This document shows, in pieces, positions 47,201 to 60,181 of a DNA stretch of 64,000 bases. Positions within the stretch are counted from its first letter, which is position 1; every line of letters starts with the position of its first letter. The stretch comes from Hyalella azteca. Taxonomy: Eukaryota > Arthropoda > Malacostraca > Amphipoda > Hyalellidae. Under the pieces are notes generated by a model. The model made no database searches. It had not been told where the DNA came from and saw only the letters and a program-made list of their open reading frames with translations. The position numbers and the translations under genes were made by a program. Where the stretch lies: assembly GCF_000764305.2 (NCBI RefSeq), contig NW_025945902.1, positions 124,001 through 188,000 of the forward strand, in the 5' to 3' direction.

Positions 47201-48403
47201 TTTTTTCAACAACAGTGGCAATCAACGATTGAAAAAATATGATGGCGCTTCAACAGAGAGTGAAGTTAAGTTTTTTAGCAGCAAAAATCTATATTAGACT
47301 TGTGAGTAATTTTGATTGTCTCACACAATCGGACAAATAAAGAGACTAGAGTCAGCTGAAATTTATTCAAATTGATTTGAACGAGCAACTGGCGTTGATC
47401 GGGGCCAGTTGTATGAGGAAGCCGAAAACGAAAGTTCATACGTTGGAGTCTAGAAATCTTGGAAGAACGAGCGGTTCAGTGAAGTGATATTGAATGCAGA
47501 ATTTCAAGTTCCTTAATGGCGATGCCCCGACGAGTCCCAGATACTGAAATGAAAATTAAACTACTTACTAAACAATTAATTGATCAGCCACTACCTATGT
47601 AGCAAACAATTCCAAATTATGAATCAATACTGAACAAATTACTAAATTAACAGACCTAAGATTTTGGTGCGTCTCAGTGCTTAAAGCAGTTAAGAGGCAT
47701 ATAAGAATTATAAAGGAAATCAGTCGAAGGAAGGTACTCTAGACGGAAAAGTAGAAAGGACAGTTTGAGATTTTGACGTTGAAAATTTGAAGATAAAGAT
47801 AATAAATTGTGGGTCACAGCTAAGGAAGCTAGTTCCTCTGCCAATATCAGAGACCACGTTTAAAGCTAATTTGAAATTTGAGATCTCAGTAATTGAATAT
47901 TGATTTGTCTAGAGTACCATAGAACAACATTGCGTACAGAGCGTAAATAAGTAAACTGAAAAACAGCAACATTCGCACGAACAAAAAGATAGTGAAAAAG
48001 TAACCAGGAAGACGTTTAGAATCGCAGGAGCCCCAGTTGCAGTGCTAGCCGAAGTGAATATTGGTCCCGATTGAATAACTGAGAATTAGCTGAGTTTGCC
48101 AAAAGGCACGTTTAGAGATAGGTCGTCTGAACGATATGGATGCTTATGGAGGAATGTCTAACCTAGCGGATACTGCTACCTACTTAAACTGCGAAACTAA
48201 ACTGAATACAACAAAACTGTGAATGCAACATGAACAGAAAACGACATATAGCCAACTAAATTTACAGAGCACGACAAATATTATTAATGGTGGGAAAATC
48301 TTCCTACAGACTTTCGGCCGCAAATGTATAAAAGGTATCGCCGCAAAGGTTAAGGTATTGCTTCAATACAGTAAAATGTGCTTGCAAGGTCAATATCAAC
48401 CTT
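44209..48403. other. No gene recognised
   Basis: Mostly AT-rich. GC-richer patches at about 45200-45370, 46160-46330 and 46840-47060 each have open frames, sometimes on both strands, but no motif I can name. They could be exons of an unknown gene or old insertions. Confidence 0.4.
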
Positions 48404-48489
48404 CATGGGCTAAATAAAATAAAGGAAACGCCTGAAAAATCCACAAAATATAGTTTAGTATGGTGTAAGTCTACTTTTTGTGGCAATTA

Positions 48490-49990
48490 CAGCCTCAATT
48501 CTACGAGGTATTGATTCATACTAACTGTGAATTGTTTCCAACGGAATTTTAACCCATTCTTTAGTAAAATCTCCCTCCAGCTGGGTCGCCTGCCGAAGAC
48601 CACCACTGCCTGGATGTAATGGACCATCATGATTCAACACTTCAATTCAACACTCCAATGGATGGCCTTCAACACTTCAAGCCGTCCGTATCTAGGCCGT
48701 GGGTCGAACCAGCCCTCGGTCGAACGGCCACTAGTTGTCGCAGGACGACAAATTTTGTAACAGAACAATGCTATCTGAAACCTAACCTCAGATGCGGTGA
48801 ACGTAAAATTACGTAATTTAACGATGCCTGGAAGTCAGATTCGATCCGCGGCCTGGTGGTGCACGGCAGGTTCTATGCGAGGCCGGAGGAAGACAAAGCC
48901 GAGTGGTTCACGGCTGATTGGTGGATGTCCGGAGAGATCCAAGGCTTACGATTAACGGCTTAATGGTGCACAAATTTGGTGGTGAACGGCTGCGCTCCCC
49001 TCCAGCTCTATTAAGGACGATGGCGGCGGGAATCGAGTTCTGACTTGCAACTCGAAAATCGATCATAAATGCTCGATAATATTCAAGTCAGGTGATTGTG
49101 GTGGCTAAATGTGTGGCTCATCATCATTAGAATGTTCCTCGTGCCATTTTTTAACAATTACAACTCTATGGATATGGGCATTATCATCTCGAAATATGGT
49201 GTTCAACTCTGGAAACAGTGCTTGACCCTAATGAACTTGGATGCTTGAACCTGATGAACTTGAACAGAATGAACTTGGTCTGCCAAAATTCCTAAAATTC
49301 CTGTCGATTCTTCCATAAAATAAATCGTTGGTCTTCCGTATTTCCAAGAAATAGCACTCCAGATCATCACAGATCACCCGCCATGTTTTACGGTTGGGAG
49401 GCGGTAGTCGGGATTAAGAGACTCTTTTGGCTGTTAGCAACCGTAAACTCGACCAGAGGTTAGAAATAAGGTAAACGATGATTCGTCAGAGAAAATCACA
49501 TTTTTTTACTGCTCGAGAGAACGATTCTAGATTTTTTTACATCACTTTAAACGCTTCGAAGCATTTATATATGAAACCAGAGGTTTTCTAATTGCAGCTC
49601 ATCCATAGAATAGCGATCTGTGCAGCTCCCGGCAGACAGTCTTTATGGAAATTGAGTTCGGTAGGTGTTCTTTGAGGTCTGCAGTAATTTTAACAGCCGT
49701 GATCTTTCGACTGTCCCTCACCATTCGATTTAGGTACAAGCGGTCTGTCTCGGACAACTTCGACTTTCGGCCAGAACTGTGCTCCACTGAGGACGTTTTT
49801 CTTTCTCTTTCAAAAGCAGTCATTACTTTTGAGACAGTACCTCTAGAAACGTCAAGCATACGGGAAGTTTCTGTCACACTAGCACATTCACACGTGCTCC
49901 AACATTTCGGCCTCTTTGAAAGTCAGAAAGGTTTGCCTTCTATCGGTTACAGGTTAGGTTATAGACGCAAAAATTTACCAAAAATATCTG
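48490..49990 (-). pseudogene. Tc1-like transposase, broken
   Basis: In order on the minus strand: the helix-turn-helix DNA-binding region (MLDVSRGTVSKVMTAFERE, then SGRKSKLSETDRLYLNRMVR), then VIFSDESSFTLF with the first catalytic aspartate. IWSAISWKYGRP and DDNAHIHRVV with the second aspartate follow. SPDLNIIEHL with the final glutamate and KEWVKIPLETIHS near the C-terminus complete it. The family normally has about 340 residues with a DD34E triad. Several stops and the nested insertion interrupt the frame, so it is not functional. The open piece at 49599-49877 is the intact DNA-binding part. Confidence 0.92.
48583..48997. mobile_element. 415-bp insertion inside the Tc1 transposase
   Basis: It splits the transposase just after the PPPSSLIELEG stretch. 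The 10-bp sequence ccctccagct stands on both sides (48573-48582 and 48998-49007) and looks like a target-site duplication. The ends (gggtcgcctgccgaagacca and, inverted, gagcgcagccgttcaccacc) show weak similarity. A 9-10-bp duplication would fit a Mutator-like non-autonomous element; a SINE is also possible, as the minus strand has ggttcgaccc, similar to a tRNA B box. It is GC-richer than its surroundings. Confidence 0.7.
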
Positions 49991-50117
49991 CGCACGGATA
50001 AAATATCAATTAGCAGCAACAATAAAACCTAAAAATATGTCACGTTTTCATTGTTTATAACATTTTCAAAAATTACGATATCAAAATATTAGGCTTTTCC
50101 CTTTTGTCCAGCCTCTG

Positions 50118-50416
50118 TACATAAATCCACGGCTAACGGTTTAACTACGTAATGTGGAAAAGTTTTGCAGTGCCATCTAAAATTGAACTACCAATCGTAT
50201 TTGTCGACAGCCCTGCTACTCATGGACAGTTTCATGAATGTGTACCAATCAATGTGTCTATTTCATTGAAAAATTATTCAATTTCCTTTGAAGACTACGG
50301 GTTAAATGAGAAAACTTACACAACCATTTGTCTCCACATTTATAACTAGGGACGATATACAATATATCAAAATCCTTTGCAAAGAACAATGATTGACCTC
50401 ACTGCATAACACATAA
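50118..50416. other. No gene recognised
   Basis: Unique non-coding DNA. Confidence 0.4.
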
Positions 50417-50612
50417 CGTGATACTAAAAATCTAGCGGATAGTTGTAGCTAAAAACAAAAACCATTAACAGAAGCTTGTAGAGCAGACGGAGATCACCGC
50501 GAGCGCAAAGAACGCGATACTAAAAATCTGGCGGATAGTTATAGCTAAAAACAACAACCATTAACAGAAGCCTGTAGAGCAGACGGAGATCACAGCGCGC
50601 GCAAAGAACAAC
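50417..50612. repeat. Direct tandem duplication, unit about 96 bp
   Basis: Two copies starting with gatactaaaaatctagcgga at about 50419 and 50515, sharing accattaacagaagc and gtagagcagacggagatcac, over 90% alike. Confidence 0.92.
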
Positions 50613-51169
50613 TTCGTGTTTGCTAGGCCGATATTAACGCTTGGCGGGGCACTTCTTCCGCTCGCAGATACTCGCTTTCAAAACTTCGCTTTTTATTTCC
50701 GCCAGCCGACGATGCTGACGAAATATCGAGGCAGTGATACGCTCACCGGTCGGCGACACGCTTAGAGCTGTTGCCTCGAAAAACAAATTTCTTTTATGGT
50801 TGACGAAATATATTCGGAAGAAACGAATTATTGAATTATTATAGTACGGCAGAAAAAAAGAGCGAAACAACAATATTATTGTTGCACAATCAATTTCCTG
50901 TCATAATTAGGACAGGATATAATAAGAACTCGATTTGTAGTCTATAAAAGGAGAAGACTAAAATTTCCAAAAAATCTACGTTTGAACACGAAAAAATTGG
51001 ACATCGGTGTATTTAACCCTTAACACAGTCATTGCCAAGATGAAGACTAAAAAATAAAAGAATACAGCACCAACAATTAAGTAAGTCGTGATTACATAGG
51101 CCGGCAAGATGAATAACGGCGGTGATTGGAGGGTCCTTATGATGATGTATGCCTAACAGTAGCCAACGG

Positions 51170-51397
51170 TATGATCATTTAGCGCACACAGCAGAATTTT
51201 GTAAGTTCGCCATTCAGAGGCCACCTGAGCAAGATAAAGCACTAATCGTAGAATCCTTGTATGTTCGCCCCTAGAGTGGCCACGGTAGCAAGATAAAGCC
51301 ACAATCGTAGAATCCTTGTATGTTCGCCCTAAAGTGGCCACGGTAGCAAGATAAAGCACCAATCGTAGAATTCTTGTAGGTTCGCCTTAGAATGGCC
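51170..51397. repeat. Tandem repeat, unit about 59 bp, three to four copies
   Basis: Units carry gcaagataaagcac, aatcgtagaatccttgta and gttcgcc. Copies begin near 51229, 51288 and 51346, with a partial unit on the left. Confidence 0.9.
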
Positions 51398-51559
51398 TCT
51401 CCTGACAACCGTGGGGCGAGTGCGGGGGCGCGCGTATTTTGCACCTGATACCTTCGGGACAAACGCGGCCGAATCTGCAAAGTGCGTAAAAAAATGTCCC
51501 CTTCCTTCCCTCTTTATATTGGGGGAAGGGAGGGGGCTTTTCATTACATACATTGCCTT

Positions 51560-51800
51560 TTGAATTGCCAGATTCTACCCCTACATTCTACCCATTCATC
51601 AGTACCAAACATTCTACTTTATCCCAGGTAACAAACGTCCATCTCATACACCAGTGCAAAATATTTTTTAACATAACCCAGTGTCAAGCGTTCTCTCATA
51701 TAGCACCAGTACCATGCATTCTCTTACATTCTCCATTACCAAGCATTTTACCATATATACAGCAGTACCAAACATTCCCCCAGCAATTATCAGTCCTCAA
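51560..51800. repeat. Degenerate tandem repeat with ccagtaccaaacattct motifs
   Basis: About seven irregular units of 30-40 bp built on agtaccaaacattct. The plus-strand frames here follow the repeat. Confidence 0.55.
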
Positions 51801-54800
51801 TGTTCTCTCACAACATTCACAAACTGCCTATTGGATCTACAAGGGTCAATTTTAATGCATGGACTTGATTTGAATAAGCCATTTACACATGGTTGGGTTT
51901 AAATGTTGTAGCTAATTCCTTTATCTCCAGGGATGGAATGACTAACAATATTATCATATGAATTATCGGGTGTTATGCAATTCAAGGCGAAACCCGCTTG
52001 CATTCCATTCCCGCACCCATGTGGGCATAAAAGTATAATATAATTCGATAGCGACTTGTCATTTCACGATACGTCACTAGTAAGTTCCGTTCAGCGAACT
52101 GTTACACGGGCCAATAAATTCTGCCTACAGTGGCTGTAAAGATGAATTGAACTGTTACTAATGTCGAAATTGCAGTTGGAATTGTTGCCTTACTGACATT
52201 GCCATGCTCGATGGCAGTTTCAGAAATTTATCTTGTAATGATATGTAATTCTTAGAAAATTACACAATTCATAACGGCACTCTGCTTTCATTCCGGTAAC
52301 AAACCTGATGTTCCAACGGAAAAACACATCGTCACAGGAAACTAGCATAGCAGTTTCACGAATACACTCCACATCCACGTTTAAACGCGTAAATTCGCTT
52401 AAAACGGCTCGGTGGTGAAGGCTGAACAGTCTGCACTGTCAACATAAATACGCTTCTACGCAGTCGACTGTTGCTAATGCTCAATTTTCGGTTTCACAAT
52501 TCGATCCAGCTATCTTGATGAATTCGAGAATTTAGAACCTGAAGCATGCGAACACGAGTAGCTAACATAACACGCTCATTCCGACACATACCTTAAGTTA
52601 CAAAATTTTCATAACTTTCAAAATCTTGAAAGCTCAAATGTGTGTTCTTGAATCATCAGTCGAATGCCAAGCCGATGTCGAGTTTTCCAACGAACTTACT
52701 TTAAAAAGCTTTAGACACTGCGCAGAAATTTTTGTTTCGAACATTGTTCAGAATTGACATGTTCCGCCTTTAAAACTGGTGATGAATTTCAAGGCACATT
52801 CTTCACTTTTCATGGCACGATTACACAATTGAAATGAGTAGCGAGTGCCGTTCGACAGCGAATCAACACAAGAAACACTTAAGCGCTGCCGCCAGCAACG
52901 TCAGAGTTAGCCCCCTCACACTGCATTACCCTAAAACAGGGTAAAATCAAAACATTAAACGCATGATTGAATTAGTGTATTAATTCAACCATGATTAAAC
53001 GTGTCTTGCAACAAATTTTTGTATAGAATAAAATAATTCTGTGAAAAAAAACGTAAAAATTGACTAGATTTTGTTATCGATGTCGTTTGAACCAATGAAT
53101 GGAAATTATTTTGATTTGTTTAAAAAGTAGTGAAGTACCTGGGCAACGTAGGCCATTATACGCACCGCAATATCACGTTGACCTGAAAAATTAAAATTTT
53201 GAAGAACTTGTTTGCACAACCGAAGGAGCATTGTACAGTACCTGTTAGCTGGCAATGCATTGGTATCACAATATCAAGCAGTGCAATCCCAAAATCACAA
53301 TGATCTGAACCTTTCATAAAACTTGTAGACCCCGACTGCGAAACCAGACGTTCATCTGTTTCTGGTTCTGCCAATTGCTGGCTGCCAACAGCTTGCATAT
53401 CAGTTATTTATTTTATGATGTGAAGATGTGAAATTACCATAAAAATATACAGGCATTGATTTTTTGCTGTCACGTAATCTAAATCGAGCGTGTTTCTCCT
53501 CTTGCACCCCTGAATCAGGTTTCCATGGGTCTCAGCTGCCTCTAGTTCATAAATATAGGATAGTAAATGAGGCATCTTCTTGTCGTAAAACAATTTTTGT
53601 CGTATATGTTATGAAATTACTATCTAAATGACATGTAAGCTCAAAAATTGGTCAAGTAAATTCTCATATTGGTCCATCTTACGAGTGTAAAGGAATCAGG
53701 ACTCACTCCAGAGATCCAAGTGAAGCTTGGAAGATCCCAAATTACGGTCCCTGAGTTAGTCCAGCCAATTGGGTCCACAGCCGCTCGAGAGTAACCAAAC
53801 CAAGCCAAGGGAGGTGACAGAAACGCAACAGATTCTTAAACATATACTTAAGGTTGGTAAACTTAGGGGAAGGCCCAGATGCAGGTAGGGCTCCGTGAAG
53901 CAGGCAAGGCTCCGTGAAGCAGGCAAGGTAACTCCAGAGCCAGAGCAACAGGTAAGAGGACGATGAAGATGAGGAGCCGGTACGTTTACTCGTGGATGAG
54001 TAGCCCTCTGGTGGCCAGTCAGTGGGTCTATCCGTCATAGATTGCATGGGTTAGCAATCGCCGCTCTGGAACATTCGGGTTTAAATGGAAGGCATGATAA
54101 GAGGAGCCAAGGCGATTACAAATGAACTAAGTATCGATCGTAGTTACACAAGTGATCATCCAACAGATGGATATATTGACAACGACGTTTAAGGCAGGTA
54201 AACTACTAGGAATCGAAAGTAGGACTTACCGAAGGTGGACGACTAGCAGCGCGCTATCCACCTCCCACGAGTTCTAACGAGACAATGAACAGTAGTCGAT
54301 ACCTGCGGCTGGTAATTAGCTATGTACCTGCATGACGTGGCGCTGCGGACCAATGAAGGTTGGCCGGTGTTGCCATGCCTGATGAATTTCCCCTACAACG
54401 AGTTAACAAACGTACGTGTTCATGCCATTCCATGAGCGGGAGATGGTCATGGTTCGCTCTAATACCAGAGTCTGATCAGGCTATCATGAAGGATCGTGAC
54501 CAGCTGCTCTTTTCGGTTACATTTTTAGCCCATCAGTTACTTACTATTTTTTCGGTTACATTTCGGACGCAGTTTTGGCCCATCAGGCAATCGATTCCCG
54601 CAATGGGCCCCTAAATAACAGCCGAATAAAGTAAGTTGGCCGATTCAAGCCTGATTCACCTTCAAGGCGAAAGTTGCAACCGTTAGGCGCCGATTGCTGA
54701 CTCCGAAATTTACCTGGCAGTATATTATTTTTATGTGGCAATTTAATTTTGCTTATTGTTATTATAGTCATTATTACGGTTAGGTGTTAAAAAAAAACAT

Positions 54801-55302
54801 TATTTTGATCTTTTCGGGAAGCCCTCATGTTCTAAAGTTCACAATTTGTGGATTTTGTACTTAAATCTTGAGGATTCAATTGTAAGTGGATTGAAATGCA
54901 CGGTTAGGATTAGGTTTTTAGGGTGTAAGGTCTGTTGCTTTATGTTTCGATTTATTAACTGTTAATTCTATATACTTTCGACTGTTTATTCATTGAAAAA
55001 TCCTTGGTTTGATAATTTTTTTTATTGAAGAGCGGTCACGTGCTTTGTGTCGGAGAAACGCTAGTTTGTTGAATGATAGGAAAGTACCCCAAAACTGTAG
55101 CCAAGGTTATGAAATACAGTTCTTGTAATGAATCTTCCCACGTTCACTTCGCAATTGCTGTTTTGATGGTAGAATAGTTAGAGGCTATAGCTACATAATA
55201 GCCAAGGTAAAAGAACTCAACCGGCCTCGTTCGCAGTGACATGATGACATCACATGTTATTGACCATCTTGATAGGACGCCGACAACACTGCTTTACAAA
55301 TA
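51801..55302. other. No gene recognised
   Basis: A GC-richer patch at 53700-54620 has an open minus-strand frame of 101 codons with a serine run and no known motif, and looks like a decayed repeat. The rest is AT-rich. Confidence 0.4.
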
Positions 55303-57049
55303 AGTGCTCCGCATGATTGGGGCAGTGACAGTTCGAAACGTATTTCACTACGAAGCCGTAATTCTTGGTTATGTCGCCCGAGTGCCCCGTGTGATGGCAG
55401 GTCTGAAGCTCGTAGCCTCGATGCTTTTGTCTCAGCGGTGGACGTTGATCTTGCTCAGTGTCCCGTGTGGTGCAGCTTTTTGCTCTCGCTGCTCAAAGAT
55501 TTGTCACGTTCAGCTTAGGGGGCCTGATTTGCTTTTGGGGCTTGCCGCTGCCAGCGGTCGTCGTAACATATAGCAAGGGGCTTTACTGCGGATATGCAGC
55601 TCTGCAGGATGTAAATTAAGTGGATATCAAATAAAAGATGTTTATTGCATGTGCGATGCATGAATGAACATTATATTTAGGTTGGAATGTTTTTAAAATT
55701 ATGTCGTTCGATTTAACTGTAAATTTGGACATCGTGCTCGAGTTTCAAACTTACAGAATATCTTGAATATTACTGTTGGTCTCAATGAATATTTTAGAAA
55801 TAGCGCTTTCATGTTTGATCATCCTCATAAGTTTGCTGTTACTAATTGTCACTCTATTAAAGCCTGGCCTGATTGCTCGGAGTTCGTCCATTCCGTTTTA
55901 TTTCTGATTGACCCGTAATTTACGGCTATTGCCAAACTTCTGACTCCATCATTGAGAAGCTATTGTAATGGCTATAATTTTATTCTAAGTTGTGCTCTGT
56001 TCATTAAAACTTGTGAGGCCTTCAAGTTAAGTTTGTGAGTAACAAGATCATCTGTGGTCGTGAATGATCTATTGGAATGAATGAACCTAAGCTTATATAA
56101 GTAACAAGTGAATGGTCTACCTCATTTGATCTTAAGTACAGACCTAACAAAGATATGTTGAAAATAAGTCAATGGTCTGCTTCAAATGATCTTGAATTAA
56201 CTTAAAGAAACTTTCTGTGAATAATTATTGATAATTATTGATTAATGATAATTAATTATTGATTAATGACAATTAATTTATTATCTGATAATTAATGCCT
56301 TACTTGAACTTAAATAGTAATCATACAAAACTCCGATCAACCAAGCAAACAAGCCAACACTGTGTCATTTACCATTCAAATGAATTGGAATGTGAGGAAA
56401 TCTGATCCGCTATCTTGGTGACTCCGCTTCTAGATTATTAATTTAAATGCACTCCATCAGTTATTATTAGAATGCACTCCATCAGTTATTATTATGCAAT
56501 CATTGTTCTTCGGAAATGTTTCAGCTACCAGCTATATAGTAACTCGTGAAATTCTTAAATGGAGTCAGTATGAATAGCATGTCACTCAAAATGTGCAACA
56601 AAATGAATTTATTCACTTATAGTACGAAACTTTACAACACATGACACACACGTAAGCTAATAGAAATGCGCCCGAATGTAATACTGTCATAATTTACGCT
56701 ATTTCTATGTTGTACAAGTTTGTTAGGATGTTGAGAAATGTCTGGTGCATTTCGTATATTCTTAAAATAATTTCGTCTTCGTCTTTGCATTAACCTACCA
56801 TGCAATGCACCTACCTATTTCCTACGATGTTCCAAAATTAATTATCTTCGATTTTCTATCGAACAACGTTTTGAGCGTCATTTTAAAAATGTGAGTGAAT
56901 CGCTTGGGCTCTCTAGCCAAACTCCATTGTTATTTTAGGTCTGTGTAACGATGAAGACTTGACAGAATCCCTCATCCGTACTTCTGATGATGACGCCAAT
57001 GATCTCACGTCTTCAAAGAAAGTATCCACACAACTTTTACTATCGCACA
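55303..57049 (+). repeat. Left arm of the large inverted repeat
   Basis: Its outer 250 bp hold an open frame (55304-55573, 89 codons) that is also open in the right arm (59928-60167, minus strand), with nearly the same peptide: HYEAVILGYVARVP, then MAGLKLVASMLLSQRWTLIL. A second overlapping phase is open in both arms as well, so conservation alone does not show which, if any, is coding. AT-rich (taat)n sequence at 56222-56295 is absent from the other arm. Confidence 0.75.
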
Positions 57050-58590
57050 AGGACTACGGTATTGTGGCTTTCCTTCACTCTTTGATAGTCAAGCTGTATA
57101 CCAGCATTACAAGCATTAGGATCTTGGAGCAATTTTGTTCTTGACCAACAAAGCGTCGAGGAGAATCCTCAGATGTACATGAATGCCTCTTAATTCTGCC
57201 TCTTCCAACCTCCCTGGGTGCTATTAAGAATTTCGTGAAGGCCTTTGACAAAACTGGTGGTGCTTTCCGACACCTGTCTGCCATGTTTACATGTCTTATA
57301 TATATACGTATGTATATATAGTGCAGATACGCTCAAAAAGGCCAACTTTATCGGACCTCAGATCCTCGAAGTGCGGAAGGATATGCTTTTGGGAAGGGTT
57401 TTTTACCTGCAGGAATAATAGCAATAGAATCATGCAATTTAGCCATTCTGGAGTTTCTCCCTTTAAAACACATGCATTCGAGATTTCCAAGCCTGTTTAG
57501 AGAAATTGGCAAAGATTTAGAAAAGGGGTGCAGAATGTCACTAAAGATTAATTTATTCGTTCTCACCTCAACTTCTTCACGCCGAGCCATGGACCAGTGA
57601 GAAATGAGTACAGAATGACTCCACTAAGACATTACGAAGATGAAGACGGACTATAAAGGGAAATGGAACCCAGGCAATATGAGTAATGCATTCTGGATGC
57701 TCGTGCGTGACATTTCGAAGGCAAATTGTATTGATTTCTGTAAACCAATGCTAACAGTTGCTCTGTGCCGGCACATAACAGGCTGAAAACCATTCATTGT
57801 CATTTGCTTCATTTTACTTAGTAGTGTTACGTTGCAAAATATCAAACCTAGTGAAATATGGGTGCATGCAAGCGAAAAATTTCAAATTCAATGTGGCTCG
57901 TGTAATTGATTGTGTCTCTGGGATTTTTACGTATAAGTAATCATCAACCAGGCAGATATGTTGTACATGAAAAAATTAGGAGACGCTCAATTTCTCTGCA
58001 GCTAACGATGACAAAAACAACTCAGAGGAACGAGCAAAGTTGCCAGCCAGCAGCCAGTCCATCCAACGAGAGTAGGAAACTTTATACTAACTATAAATTT
58101 GATGCTTGCTTGTAGAGAATGTTTTCTCATTTGATCTGCCTTATATTAAATAACACTTAGCCATCAACTGTATTGTTCAAGCTCATCGTTATTTCACAAA
58201 TATTTGAGTAAGAATAAATGAATGTTTGCTAATTCATTCACAAAAATTGAATTTTGTGTGTATTATTCTAAAAAGACGTGTGTTGCTTCAAGCGATGTGC
58301 TCCTTAACTTGTATCCCCTAATGGACGTGACATTGGCATCTGGTGATCGAATAAAATAGAGCACAAAAACTATCAAATAAAATAATGCACGAAAATGAAA
58401 ATAAAGGGCGAAAATCATTTCCTAGATAACTAAAAAAATTATTTTTCAGGTATCATAAGTAAAATTGTTAGCAACAATCTCTACGAGAAAGATTAAAAGA
58501 CTGAACACCTTGATTTTCATTATCAAACAGATAAGTTAACGCTTCAGAAGTCAGCAAATCCACTCACAATTCATTAAAAACTGAAGCCGG
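57050..58590. other. Unique centre between the inverted arms
   Basis: Short open frames on both strands with no known motif. Small (ta)n run at 57297-57320. No transposase signature seen. Confidence 0.45.
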
Positions 58591-60181
58591 TGTGCGATAG
58601 TAAAAGTTGCGTATATACTTCCTTTGAGGACTTGAGATCGTTCGGCGTCATTATCAAAAGTTTGGATGAAGGATGCTGTCAAGTCTTCATCATTGCACAA
58701 ACTTAAAATGACAATGGAGTTTGGCTTGAGAGCAGTCGCGGGAACTTGCATCACAACTCCAAGCGATTCATCCTCTTTTTTAACAAGACTCTAAGAACGT
58801 TGTTCGAAAGAAAATTGATGATTTGAAGGCAGCTTAACGCAGAGACGAAAACGGAACAGAATTTAAAATGTGAAATCAAAATGAAATTTCTGAGCATCCA
58901 AATAAAAGCGAACAGATTGAGCGGGCAATGTACACCCAGAATGAGCGTGAATTGTGATAGTATTCCATTCTGAGATTTTACATTTAACCTTGATTGCTTA
59001 TCGTGCGTTGTAAACGCTTCGTATAAACTAAAGGAATAAGTAAATTTGAAATCATTTAAAAGTGATGCGCTATTGATACTGACTGCATCAACGAATTTCA
59101 CGAGTTGCAGTCAGTTAAAACAATTTCTAAAGAACAAAGATTAGATAGGTACTAGTAAATGCCGGAGTGCATTCAAATGAATGATCTAATAGCAGGGTCA
59201 CCAAGATAGTTGATCTGATTTCCTCTCACTAAAATCTATAAGAACATTAAAAATGACTACGTGTTCACTTATTTCTCCTATTTGAGACTCAGGGAATGCG
59301 TGCATCCATTCGTAATCTTGGATCAACAAGTAGATTTTGTGTAGAATTTTGGTCTTTGAAATAAATTATTGAATTTTTATTCACATGAGCATTGTTTAGT
59401 CATTGCTCAAGATCATGTGAGGCAGACCATCTGCTCGTTATTCACCAAAGGTTTGTTTAATTAGTGCTCACAATCATGAGAGGCAGACTAGCTATTATAC
59501 CTTGTTATTTAATGAAACTCTGTCTAGTTACCGCTTAAGATGACATGAGGCGGTTCTTTCCTGACTTGAGATGATCTTGTTACTCCAAAATAACTTGAAG
59601 ACCCCATAAGTGAAATTTAGTAACTTGAAACTCTATTCATCAGGATCATCAAACATCAAAATGATGCTCCAGAACTATTCAATGAGCCCAATATTAATAT
59701 ACAATATGATCTGATTGTCAAGCTGACTTGCGTGTTTGAAACCCGATGAAAGTCGAGCCCGATGTCCCAATTTACAGTTGAATCACACTAAACAGTATCA
59801 TAAAACATTTCAACCTATATTTAGAACGAATATTCTTCCATGCATCTCACACGCCATAAACATATTTTATTTGATATCCTTTTAAATTCTGTCCTGTGGA
59901 GATGCATACCTGCAGCATAGCCCCATGCTATATGTTACGACGACCGCTGGCAAGCCCTAAACGCCTAAGCTGAACGTGACAAATCTTTGAGCAGCGAGAG
60001 CAAAAAGCTGCACCACGCGGGACACTGAGCAAGATCAACGTCCACCGCTGAGACAAAAGCATCGAGGCTACGAGCTTCAGACCTGCCATCACATGGGGCA
60101 CTCGGGCGACATAACCAAGAATTACGGCTTCGTAGTGTAATACATTTCTTACTGATACTGCCCTCAAACATGTGGAGCACT
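58591..60181 (-). repeat. Right arm of the large inverted repeat
   Basis: Inverted counterpart of 55303-57049. Near its inner end the minus strand has a protein-like open stretch of about 65 codons (58596-58785: VVMQVPATALKPNSIVILSL, then CNDEDLTASFIQTFDNDAER). In the left arm the same segment is broken by a small deletion and stops. No family recognised. Confidence 0.75.

Larger units (their letters stand above)
48404..50117 (-). mobile_element. Decayed Tc1-like DNA transposon with a nested insertion
   Basis: The transposase frame runs on the minus strand. The right end on the plus strand (...gcctctg|TA at 50118) and the left end (CATGGGCTAAAT... at 48404) form an imperfect inverted repeat that includes GGAAA.GCCT. 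The TA dinucleotide typical of Tc1/mariner insertions is present on the right; the left now reads TT. Without the 415-bp nested insertion the element would be about 1.3 kb, the usual Tc1 size of 1.2-1.7 kb. Confidence 0.88.
55303..60181. mobile_element. 4.9-kb structure with 1.6-1.7-kb inverted arms
   Basis: The left arm is 55303-57049 and the right arm 58591-60181, in inverted orientation. The centre, 57050-58590, is unique. Matching blocks occur in colinear order: agtgctcc at both outer ends, the 250-bp block at 55320-55570 against 59928-60160, gatatcaaataaaa, gagtaacaagatcatct, gaggaaatc.gatc..ctatcttggtgac, and gatgaagacttgacag. Identity is high (about 90%) in the outer 250 bp and lower inside, with indels. 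The abrupt ends suggest a fold-back-type transposon or an old inverted duplication. No transposase was recognised. Confidence 0.75.

Noticed and set aside
49645..50001. 118-codon plus-strand open frame
   Set aside because: Antisense shadow of the Tc1 transposase DNA-binding region.
53742..54047. 101-codon minus-strand frame with a serine run
   Set aside because: No motif, no splice context; the serine run comes from a short microsatellite-like stretch.
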